DNA of 8,737 bases from UBA6019 sp036570145 (lineage in GTDB: Bacteria; Chloroflexota; Dormibacteria; Dormibacterales; Dormibacteraceae): assembly GCA_036570145.1 (NCBI GenBank), contig DATCPJ010000165.1:1-8737 (forward strand). The letters run 5' to 3'. How positions within the stretch are numbered: the stretch's first letter is position 1; each line of letters opens with the position of its first letter. Position numbers and translations under genes: made by a program. The notes beneath the pieces were generated by a model. It made no database searches. It was not told the DNA's origin and saw only the letters and a program-made list of their open reading frames with translations. Below, one piece after another: positions 1 through 4,714 of this stretch.

Positions 1-200
1 CCGGAACCCTCCTCTTCAACCCCGGCGCGGTCTACCAGGTGACCCCCGAGGAGGCGTTCCGCCGGCTGTCTCGAAGGCCCGGCTGGTTCGAGGCGAGCTG
101 GCTGCGGGTGATGCGCTACCGCCGCGTCTGGCCAAGGCCCACGGTCGGAATGCTGGAGATCGGTTCCGAGGGTATCGTCACCTCGGTCCTGCCCCTCTAG
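1..200 (+). CDS. Metallophosphoesterase (YfcE/MJ0936-type), C-terminal part
   Basis: The open frame enters from the left edge (full codons from base 3) and stops at TAG 198-200, giving the last 65 residues of a protein. Two motifs point to a calcineurin-like phosphodiesterase of the YfcE/MJ0936 type: LLFNPGA near the start, matching the conserved 'NPG' strand after the last metal-binding histidines, and PTVGMLEIG near the end, matching the usual closing strand 'PSVGxLEI'. About 35 residues rich in Arg and Trp lie between them, longer than the few residues in E. coli YfcE, so this is a variant with an extended loop. The metal-binding residues lie outside the window, so activity cannot be judged. 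The next gene starts 32 bp downstream on the same strand and could be co-transcribed. The family call is moderately secure and the substrate is unknown. Confidence 0.6.
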   Translation, partial: GTLLFNPGAVYQVTPEEAFRRLSRRPGWFEASWLRVMRYRRVWPRPTVGMLEIGSEGIVTSVLPL

Positions 201-232
201 CGACACACCGCTCAGATAGCCTTACGCCCCGT

Positions 233-877
233 ATGCTCGCCCGCCGGCTCCTGCTTCCCCTCGTCTTCCTCTCCGGTATGACGTCGCTTGCGGTGGAGTT
301 CGGCGCCTCCCGGCTGATGGCCCCCTACTTCGGTACCAGCCTCTACGTCTGGGGAGTGCTGATCGGGCTGATCCTGGTCTACCTCAGCATCGGCTACGTT
401 ATCGGGGGCAGGCTGGCCGATCGCTACCCGCGCGACCAGGTGCTCTTCCAGATCACCGCCGTCGCAGCGCTCTGGATCGGCCTCATCCCGCTCGTTTCCT
501 ACCCGATCCTGCTCGAGAGCCAGCAGGGCTTCGCCACGGTCAGCGCCGGCCTCGTGCTGGGGACCCTGCTCGCGGTGATCGCGCTCTTCGCGGTGCCCGT
601 GATCCTTCTCGGCTGCGTCTCGCCCTTTGCCATCCGCCTCCTTCTCCAGGACGTGGCGACCGGCGGCAACACCGCCGGGGCCGTCTACGCGCTGAGCACC
701 GCCGGGAGCATCCTGGGCACCTTCCTGCCCGTCTTCTGGTTCATCCCGACCTACGGCACGCGGCCCACGCTGATCGGCTTCAGCCTGGCGCTTCTGGCAC
801 TCTCGGTGGCGGGCCTGTGGCCCCGGCGCCGGATCTTCGCGGTGCTTGGGATGGTCGTCCTGGCGGGTGGGATCTAA
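233..877 (+). CDS. Fused membrane/spermidine synthase-like protein, N-terminal membrane half (ends at internal TAA)
   Basis: This is a 214-residue, very hydrophobic protein with about seven membrane segments (near residues 6-26, 38-58, 69-92, 103-129, 147-172, 178-196 and from 201 on). The loop GGRLADRYP (59-66) and the PYFGTSLYVWG stretch (31-41) are typical of the membrane domain that precedes a spermidine synthase domain in 'fused MFS/spermidine synthase' proteins. The ATG start puts a full first membrane helix at the N-terminus. There is no clear Shine-Dalgarno sequence. The reading frame ends at TAA 875-877 inside or just after the last helix, yet the same frame continues immediately with the linker and the SAM-binding domain. 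I therefore read this as the front half of a normally longer protein (about 508 residues), cut by a nonsense codon, sequence error or readthrough site. The function of the membrane half is not established in the family. Confidence 0.75.
   Translation: MLARRLLLPLVFLSGMTSLAVEFGASRLMAPYFGTSLYVWGVLIGLILVYLSIGYVIGGRLADRYPRDQVLFQITAVAALWIGLIPLVSYPILLESQQGFATVSAGLVLGTLLAVIALFAVPVILLGCVSPFAIRLLLQDVATGGNTAGAVYALSTAGSILGTFLPVFWFIPTYGTRPTLIGFSLALLALSVAGLWPRRRIFAVLGMVVLAGGI
875..877 (+). other. In-frame TAA splitting one fused membrane/spermidine synthase gene
   Basis: Codon 215 of the frame starting at 233 is TAA. Codons 216 to 509 continue in the same frame to TAA 1760-1762 and encode linker plus aminopropyltransferase domain. 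Between the TAA and the first GTG (956) there are 26 sense codons, including the conserved ESPYSYIQ segment, with no ATG or GTG. One base change from a sense codon (for example CAA, AAA or GAA) would explain the stop. No frame shift is needed. Confidence 0.8.
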
Positions 878-955
878 GTCCAGTCGATCGGCATCAAGCC
901 CCCCGCCTCGGGCAGGCTGCTCTACGAGAAGGAGTCGCCCTACAGCTACATCCAG

Positions 956-1762
956 GTGGTCCAGGACGGTGGCCAGACCGAGCTCATCCTCAACGAGGGC
1001 GAGGCCATCCACTCCATCTACAATCCCGACCAGGCAACCACGGGCGGTCCCTGGGACTACATGCTCCTCGCCAACTACTTCCGTCCCGCGCAGGCGACCG
1101 AGCCGAGGCCGCTCGACGTCGCCATCATCGGCCTCGCGGGCGGCACCTCGGCCCGCCAGTTCCACCTCGCCTATGGCGATTCCGTCCACCAGGTGGGGGT
1201 AGAGATCGACCCCGACATCCTCTCCGCCGCCTACCGCTACTTCCACCTCGGCGAGGCGCATGTCACGCCGGTGGTCCAGGACGGGCGCTACTGGCTGGCG
1301 ACCGACCACCACAAGTACGACGTGATCGTCATGGACGCGTACCGCCAGCCCTACATCCCCTTCCACCTGACCACGCGGGAGTTCTTCCAGCAGGCGAAGG
1401 ACCACCTGAAGCCCGGTGGCGTCGCGGTCGTCAACGCCGGCCGCACCAAGACCGACTTCCGCCTGGTCGGAGCGGTCGCCAGCACGATGGCCGCCGTCTA
1501 TCCCTCGGTCTACCTGGTCGACGTGCCGTCCTTCAGCAACACGCTCGTCTATGGCTCGACCGAGCCGATCACCAGCGCCGACGTCGAGCACAACCTGGCG
1601 CTCGCGCAGGAACCGCTCGTGCGGCAGGTCGCGGCCAGCGCTCTGGCCGACGGCAACCTACGCCGGTCGCCCTACCACGGCCAGGTCTTCACCGACGACC
1701 TGGCGCCGGTCGAGCGGCTGATCGACCAGATCATCCTCGGCTTCGTGACCGGAAAGGGCTAA
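956..1762 (+). CDS. Spermidine synthase-like aminopropyltransferase domain, C-terminal half
   Basis: A 268-residue frame with the Rossmann fold of the spermidine synthase family. Visible parts are the nucleotide-binding strand IIGLAGGTSAR (58-67), the acidic ribose-binding turn VEIDPDIL (82-89), QDGRYWL with Asp109, and VMDAY with Asp127 where the catalytic Asp is expected. FTDDLAPVE near the C-terminus is common in fused family members. The loop after Asp127 (RQPYIPFHLT) differs from the polyamine-binding loop of true spermidine synthases, so the acceptor is uncertain. The first usable start is GTG 956, but the conserved opening strand of the domain (YEKESPYSYIQVVQ) is encoded just upstream in the same frame, between the TAA at 875-877 and this GTG. 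A protein starting here would lack part of the domain. It is best read as the back half of the interrupted fusion gene. It ends at TAA 1760-1762. Confidence 0.75.
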   Translation: MVQDGGQTELILNEGEAIHSIYNPDQATTGGPWDYMLLANYFRPAQATEPRPLDVAIIGLAGGTSARQFHLAYGDSVHQVGVEIDPDILSAAYRYFHLGEAHVTPVVQDGRYWLATDHHKYDVIVMDAYRQPYIPFHLTTREFFQQAKDHLKPGGVAVVNAGRTKTDFRLVGAVASTMAAVYPSVYLVDVPSFSNTLVYGSTEPITSADVEHNLALAQEPLVRQVAASALADGNLRRSPYHGQVFTDDLAPVERLIDQIILGFVTGKG

Positions 1763-2208
1763 CCGCGCTCCATCCGTGGCTTCTCGCCGGCGATCTCCTC
1801 GCCCGGCTCGAAGCTGTGCAGGCGAACCCTGCCGGTCGCAATCAGCTTTCCCGACTCGTCGACGATGTCGCACTGCCAGACCTGGCTCCGCCGGCCGCGG
1901 GTGAGCGGCGTCGCGGTGGCCGTGAGGTGGCCCTCGCGGATGGCCCGGATGAAGCTGGTGTGGTTTTCCAGGCCGGCCACCGCGCGGCCGTTCTGGGAGG
2001 CGAAGAGGTGGGCGCCCACGGAGGCGAGCGTCTCGATGATGCCGCTGTGGACACCGCCGTGGACGATGCCGTAGCCCTGGTGATGGCGCTCGGTGATGTC
2101 GATCGTGGCGACCACCCGTTCGGGACTCGCCTCGACGAACCGAAGGCCCATCTCCTTGACCCAACCCGATGGGGCGGAGTTGATCATCTCCACGAAATCG
2201 GTGGCCAC
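1759..2208 (-). CDS. PaaI-family hotdog-fold thioesterase
   Basis: A 149-residue single-hotdog protein. The family signature HGGVHSGIIETLAS (50-63) carries the HGG loop and Glu59, the acidic residue expected to activate water for thioester hydrolysis. ENHTSFIRA (81-89) and PLTRGRRSQVW (101-111) match the central helix-strand region and CoA-side strands of PaaI-like enzymes. It probably hydrolyses an acyl- or aryl-CoA in the cytoplasm; the substrate cannot be told. I chose GTG 2208 because it keeps the N-terminal stretch TDFVEMINSAPSGW, which I expect to be conserved, and because a TANNNT box lies 8 nt upstream, as in leaderless transcripts. ATG 2187 is the alternative (142 residues). A longer open frame reaches 2370 but runs through repeat DNA. 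The gene is convergent with the spermidine-synthase-like gene, the stops overlap, and no terminator fits between them. Confidence 0.85.
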   Translation of the reverse strand: MATDFVEMINSAPSGWVKEMGLRFVEASPERVVATIDITERHHQGYGIVHGGVHSGIIETLASVGAHLFASQNGRAVAGLENHTSFIRAIREGHLTATATPLTRGRRSQVWQCDIVDESGKLIATGRVRLHSFEPGEEIAGEKPRMERG

Positions 2209-2216
2209 GGCTCTAG

Positions 2217-2222
2217 AAGTTA
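2217..2222 (-). promoter_or_regulatory. Putative -10 box for leaderless thioesterase transcript
   Basis: On the minus strand this reads TAACTT, a TANNNT hexamer, followed by exactly 8 nt and then the GTG start at 2208. That spacing is typical of leaderless mRNAs in high-GC bacteria, and no Shine-Dalgarno sequence precedes the GTG. No convincing -35 is visible. Confidence 0.35.
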
Positions 2223-2252
2223 ACCGGAAGCCGACCTGGGAATTGATTTTCC

Positions 2253-2383
2253 CCCTCCCCGCTCGCCGGGGAGGGCAGGGTGGGGCCAGTTGCAGGCCCA
2301 AATCCTGACCCGAAATCAGCCGCTGACGCCGGATGCAGGTCGCTGCGAGGCCCCACCCCGCCCTCCCCATTTAATGGGGAGGG
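2253..2383. repeat. 131-bp element with inverted, internally palindromic 35-bp ends
   Basis: The left end 2253-2287 and the reverse complement of the right end 2349-2383 match at 27 of 28 positions outside a 7-nt loop. Each end has the form ccctcccc, 7-nt loop, ggggaggg, then c(a/g)gggtggggcc. The loops differ completely (gctcgcc on the left, attaaat on the right), as expected if stem pairing and not loop sequence is kept. A 61-bp core without coding content lies between the ends. The architecture is that of a REP/BIME-like or MITE-like mobile intergenic repeat. It is non-coding, and no flanking target duplication was recognised. Confidence 0.75.
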
Positions 2384-2425
2384 AGATCGACGACGCGAAT
2401 GGGGAGGGAGATCGACGACGCGAAT
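2376..2425 (+). repeat. Perfect 25-bp tandem duplication
   Basis: Bases 2376-2400 and 2401-2425 are identical, beginning ggggagggagatcg and ending gacgcgaat. A decayed third start (gggagaggagat) follows from 2426. The first unit begins inside the right arm of the inverted-end element, so the duplication probably arose by slippage at its edge. Confidence 0.9.
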
Positions 2426-2450
2426 GGGAGAGGAGATGGAATCTGACGAA

Positions 2451-2482
2451 GAAGGGCCCGCCGGTTTCCCGACGGGCCCTTC
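2451..2482 (-). terminator. Strong 14-bp hairpin, probable terminator of a minus-strand transcript
   Basis: Stems 2451-2464 (gaagggcccgccgg) and 2469-2482 (ccgacgggcccttc) enclose a tttc loop. In plus-strand RNA one pair is a C-A mismatch. In minus-strand RNA the same position is a U-G wobble, so all 14 pairs form only on the minus strand. The minus strand continues with a short pyrimidine-rich run (ttcgtc). No protein gene ends here on the plus strand. On the minus strand it sits 63 nt after the stop of the candidate small ORF at 2546-2623. Confidence 0.5.
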
Positions 2483-2545
2483 CGCTTGCTCGCGGAGCTT
2501 CCCGCCTCCGACTCCGGAAGTCAGAGTGAGAATGTCGGTTGCGTT

Positions 2546-2623
2546 CTAGAGGACAGTCCCCTCAAACACTTCCGGCGGGCAAACGAGGCGGTTGGCTCCA
2601 CGACTACTGTGATCCAACAACAC
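2546..2623 (-). CDS. Candidate small protein or leader peptide behind a perfect Shine-Dalgarno sequence
   Basis: A 25-codon frame (GTG 2623 to TAG 2546-2548) encodes a peptide starting MLLDHSSRGANR and closing with PPEVFEGTVL, with one Cys. I recognise no family. The case rests on the signals around it. An 11-nt perfect anti-16S match (2635-2625) ends 1 nt before GTG, so the GGAGG core is 4 nt from GTG and 7 nt from the next codon TTG (2620), which may be the real start (24 residues). A TATACT -10 box lies upstream at 2668-2663, implying a leader of about 33 nt, and a hairpin that pairs best on this strand lies downstream. Together they outline a transcript of about 200 nt. It could be a small protein, a dual-function RNA or a decayed gene fragment. 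The 11-base match is very unlikely by chance in a short non-coding stretch. Confidence 0.42.
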   Translation of the reverse strand: MLLDHSSRGANRLVCPPEVFEGTVL

Positions 2624-2624
2624 C

Positions 2625-2635
2625 TCACCTCCTTT
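2625..2635 (-). promoter_or_regulatory. Perfect 11-nt Shine-Dalgarno sequence (minus strand)
   Basis: The minus strand reads aaaggaggtga, fully complementary to the usual 16S rRNA 3' end (TCACCTCCTTT). It is far stronger than any other ribosome binding site in the window, most of which are weak or absent. On the plus strand the same bases copy the anti-Shine-Dalgarno sequence and would lie upstream of the gal operon start. Confidence 0.55.
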
Positions 2636-2662
2636 GCCTCCAGGGCAGTGAACTTCCGGGCC

Positions 2663-2670
2663 AGTATACA
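2663..2670. promoter_or_regulatory. Overlapping -10 boxes on both strands (candidate divergent promoter)
   Basis: The octamer agtataca gives TATACA on the plus strand (2665-2670), which would start an mRNA near 2677 leading into the gal operon, and TATACT on the minus strand (2668-2663), which would start a transcript near 2656 leading into the small minus-strand ORF. The core GTATAC is palindromic. No good -35 is seen on either strand. An imperfect gggcc/ggccc pair (2658-2662, 2674-2678) flanks it. Confidence 0.38.
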
Positions 2671-2712
2671 CTCGGCCCCGATGCCTCCCCCGTCCCACCG
2701 AGGCATGCTTTC

Positions 2713-2716
2713 GGAG
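2713..2716 (+). promoter_or_regulatory. Ribosome binding site for the TTG-started small ORF upstream of galT
   Basis: GGAG lies 7 nt before TTG 2724, a normal spacing. It is the only good site ahead of galT: galT's own GTG is preceded by cgcggaaatc, a weak site. This makes 2724 the likely point of ribosome entry. Confidence 0.45.
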
Positions 2717-2723
2717 ATCGGGA

Positions 2724-2804
2724 TTGGCCCTGCTTAGGCTCGTCAAGCGGCTCCTCAAGAAAGCCGACGGCCGCTACCTGATCCTCTATTCGCGGAAATC
2801 GTGA
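2724..2804 (+). CDS. 26-aa basic small ORF, translationally coupled to galT
   Basis: The frame starts at TTG 2724, 7 nt after GGAG, and stops at TGA 2802-2804, which overlaps the GTG start of galT (GTGA, 2801-2804). The peptide is short and strongly basic (eight Lys/Arg, one Asp). An amphipathic first half (ALLRLVKRLLKK) is followed by a strand-like end (GRYLILYSRK). Third codon positions are mostly G or C (21 of 26), as in the neighbouring genes, although the intergenic DNA just upstream does not read as coding in this frame. The galT start has little ribosome binding site of its own, so ribosomes finishing this ORF could restart on galT. It may be a leader peptide or a small conserved protein. 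I recognise no family. The TTG start and short length keep confidence moderate. Confidence 0.48.
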   Translation: MALLRLVKRLLKKADGRYLILYSRKS

Positions 2805-3715
2805 GCGAGCTCCGCTGGCACCCGCTGCTGCGGGAATGGGTGACCGTCGCCCCGGTCCGGCAGGACCGCACCTACCACCCCGACGCGGCCCACTGCCCGC
2901 TCTGCCCGACCCGTCCCGGAATGCGCGAGACCGAGATCCCCGAGCCCGATTACCACATCGCCGTTTTCGAGAACAAGTTCCCCTCCTTCACCCACGACCA
3001 GGGACGCTGCGAGGTCGTCTGCTACACGTCCCGGCACGACTCCAGCCTGGGCCAGCAGAGCGTCAGCCACATCCGCGACCTGATCGAAGTCTGGCAGGGG
3101 CGCTACCGGGAGCTGAGTGCCCTTCCCGAGGTCAAGTACGTGTTCATCTTCGAGAACCGGGGCGAGGAGATCGGCGTGACCCTCTCCCATCCCCACGGCC
3201 AGATCTACGCCTATCCCTTTGTGCCGCCCGTGGTGGAGCGCGAATTGGAGTCGAGCGCAGCCCACTACGAGGAGGATGCCACCTGCCTCTACTGCGGGAT
3301 CCTGGAGGGCGAGTGGCAGGGCGAGCGAATGGTCGCCGAGAACGACCGCTGGCTCGCCTTCGTGCCCGAGTTCGCCCGCTGGCCGTACGAGGTGCACCTC
3401 GCTCCCCGCGAGCATGTCGGCGACATCACCGAGCTCAGCGCGGGGCAGGCCGACGCGTTCGCCCACGTGCTCAAAGTGCTCCTCCAAAAGTACGACGCCC
3501 TCTTCGGCAAGCCGCTTGCCTACGTGATGGCGATGCACCAGCGGCCGCACGGCGAGAAGAGCGGCCACTACCACTTCCACGTCGAGTTCTATCCGCCCAA
3601 CCGGACGGCCGACAAGCTCAAGATGCTGGCCGGCTCCGAGCTCGGCGCCGGCGCCTTCATCCTCGACGCGCGCGCCGAGGAGACCGCCAGGCAGCTGCGT
3701 GAAGTCAGAGTCTGA
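2801..3715 (+). CDS. galT: Galactose-1-phosphate uridylyltransferase
   Basis: A 304-residue enzyme that exchanges UMP between UDP-glucose and galactose-1-phosphate in the cytoplasmic Leloir pathway. The zinc site is visible as CPLC (32-35), His79 in the YTSRHDSSL segment and His130. The active-site motif HPHGQ (130-134) holds the nucleophilic His132, preceded by the conserved FIFENRGEEIG strand. In the second half-domain CLYC (162-165) and the YHFHVEFYPP segment (257-266) match the second hotspot of the family. The length is normal for short bacterial GalTs (E. coli is about 350). The GTG start agrees with the family N-terminus (LRWHPLLREWVTVAP) and overlaps the stop of the upstream small ORF. 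The 3' end overlaps galK by 17 bp, so the two are translated from one mRNA. Confidence 0.95.
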   Translation: MSELRWHPLLREWVTVAPVRQDRTYHPDAAHCPLCPTRPGMRETEIPEPDYHIAVFENKFPSFTHDQGRCEVVCYTSRHDSSLGQQSVSHIRDLIEVWQGRYRELSALPEVKYVFIFENRGEEIGVTLSHPHGQIYAYPFVPPVVERELESSAAHYEEDATCLYCGILEGEWQGERMVAENDRWLAFVPEFARWPYEVHLAPREHVGDITELSAGQADAFAHVLKVLLQKYDALFGKPLAYVMAMHQRPHGEKSGHYHFHVEFYPPNRTADKLKMLAGSELGAGAFILDARAEETARQLREVRV

Positions 3716-4637
3716 CCAGCTTTTCGTGGAGCACTTCGGCGGCGAGCCGCGGTGGCGAAGTCGAGCCCCGGGCCGGGTCAACCTGATCGGCGAGCACGTC
3801 GACTACATGGGCGGGCTCGTTCTTCCCGCCGCCGTCGACCGCTTCATCTGGCTGAGCGGCGCCCCCGCCCGCCGCTGGGAGCTGGCCAGCGAGGTCGAGG
3901 GCGGCGAGGACTACCTTCGCGCCATCGCCGCCGAGCTGGGCGCCGGGCCCCAGCGGGTCGCCGCCGCATCCAACCTGCCGGCCGGCTTCGGGATGAGCTC
4001 GTCCGCGGCGCTGCTGGTCGCCGCCGCGGCCGGGCTGGAGCCGGAGCTGGACGGGCGCGAAGCGGCGCTGGCTTGCCAGCGCGCCGAGCAGAAAGCCACC
4101 GGCGTGATGGTCGGCGTGATGGACCAGTTCGCCTCGGCGATGGGTAAGCAGGGCCACGCCCTCCTCCTCGATTGCGCCTCGCTCGATTTCCGCTACGTCC
4201 CCTTCCCGGGGGCCATGCTGATCGTCGTGATCGACTCCGGGGTGCGTCGCGAGCTTGCCCACACGCCCTACAACCAGCGCCGCCAGGAGGCCGAGGCGGG
4301 GATGCCGAAGCGGGTGCGCCACGTGGAGAGTGAGATCCAGCGCGTGCGCGACTTCACAGTCGCACTCGAGGCGGGCGATAGCGCCCGCTGCGGGGAGCTG
4401 CTGAAGGAGTCGCATCGGAGCCTCCGCGACGACTTCGAAGTCTCGACGCCGGAGGTCGACGCCATCGTCGAGCGAGCCTGGGCAATCCCCGGCTGCTTCG
4501 GGGCACGGATCATGGGCGCCGGCTTCGGCGGCAGCATCCTCGCCCTGGTCAAGCGCGGCGCCGAGGCGGATTTCGAGGCCGCCATAGGAGCCCCAACGGT
4601 CGTGTGCGCAACGGCTGATGGGGCATTCGTCCAGTGA
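3699..4637 (+). CDS. galK: Galactokinase, compact form (GHMP kinase)
   Basis: A 312-residue GHMP kinase that phosphorylates galactose at C1 using ATP, supplying GalT. The galactokinase signature RAPGRVNLIGEHVDYMGG is at 22-39 with Arg26, Glu32, His33 and Asp35. The phosphate-binding loop PAGFGMSSSAAL is at 94-105. GVMDQFAS (139-146) carries the catalytic Asp142. DSGVRRELAHTPYNQRR (179-195) and GARIMGAGFGG (268-278) complete the fold. It is about 70 residues shorter than E. coli GalK: the region between the signature and the SSSAA loop and the region after YNQRR are both reduced, with no frame break. The signature differs from the usual GEHTDYNGG at two positions (Val, Met), so a related sugar cannot be excluded, although linkage to galT favours galactose. 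GTG start; TGA 4635-4637 overlaps the next small ORF. Confidence 0.9.
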   Translation: MKSESDQLFVEHFGGEPRWRSRAPGRVNLIGEHVDYMGGLVLPAAVDRFIWLSGAPARRWELASEVEGGEDYLRAIAAELGAGPQRVAAASNLPAGFGMSSSAALLVAAAAGLEPELDGREAALACQRAEQKATGVMVGVMDQFASAMGKQGHALLLDCASLDFRYVPFPGAMLIVVIDSGVRRELAHTPYNQRRQEAEAGMPKRVRHVESEIQRVRDFTVALEAGDSARCGELLKESHRSLRDDFEVSTPEVDAIVERAWAIPGCFGARIMGAGFGGSILALVKRGAEADFEAAIGAPTVVCATADGAFVQ

Positions 4638-4714
4638 AGAATTGCCTCTCGCTGCCCCTCCGCCGGCCGCCGGCCCGGCCCGGCGGAGCCGTTCGTTGGG
4701 TCCTCGGGATATGA
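4634..4714 (+). CDS. 26-aa small ORF between galK and GH2, resembling the GH2 N-terminus
   Basis: GTG 4634 overlaps the galK stop (GTGA, 4634-4637) and TGA 4712-4714 overlaps the GH2 start (ATGA, 4711-4714), so the ORF fills the gap between the two genes exactly. The peptide begins MKNCLSLPLR and continues with a Pro/Arg/Gly-rich stretch to VLGI. The GH2 protein begins MNDCLSLPLR, so seven consecutive residues (CLSLPLR) are shared. Across those seven codons every base difference is at a synonymous position (tcg/tca, ctg/ttg, ccc/ccg, ctc/ctt). This suggests a diverged duplication offset by 77 bp, which puts the two copies in different frames. It may be a coupling ORF that keeps ribosomes on the mRNA, or the remnant of an older GH2 start. 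No ribosome binding site of its own is obvious. Confidence 0.4.
   Translation: MKNCLSLPLRRPPARPGGAVRWVLGI

Larger units (their letters stand above)
2209..2723. other. 515-bp intergenic region without a conventional gene
   Basis: Plus-strand and long minus-strand frames here have no recognisable protein content. From left to right the stretch holds the thioesterase promoter, a 131-bp inverted-end element, a 25-bp tandem duplication, a strong hairpin, a candidate small minus-strand ORF with a perfect Shine-Dalgarno sequence, and a -10 region readable on both strands. Each is listed separately. Confidence 0.7.

Noticed and set aside
217..222. TAGCCT as a leaderless -10 for the membrane-protein gene at 233
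   Set aside because: It is 10 nt from the ATG, the hexamer is poor and there is no -35. The gene may simply be read through from upstream.
212..1591. 459-codon minus-strand open frame opposite the spermidine-synthase gene
   Set aside because: It is antisense to clear family motifs and its composition (Asp, Arg, Gly, Val runs) is that of a GC-rich shadow frame.
817..2223. 468-codon plus-strand frame overlapping three genes
   Set aside because: It crosses the recognised SAM-binding domain in another frame and then runs antisense to the thioesterase, with Arg/Pro-rich nonsense content.
2209..2370. Upstream extension of the thioesterase to 2370
   Set aside because: It passes through the inverted-end repeat element and has no family similarity.
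2376..2440. Possible CRISPR array
   Set aside because: The 25-bp units abut with no spacers, and there are only two full copies.
2280..2781. Plus-strand frames of 79-89 codons in the intergenic region (2280-2549, 2486-2737, 2539-2781)
   Set aside because: They read through repeats and hairpins and have no coherent composition or ribosome binding site.
4618..4710. GH2 start at 4618 (31 extra residues)
   Set aside because: The extension runs through the galK end and the small ORF and is low complexity. ATG 4711 has an ATGA overlap and gives a normal GH2 N-terminus.
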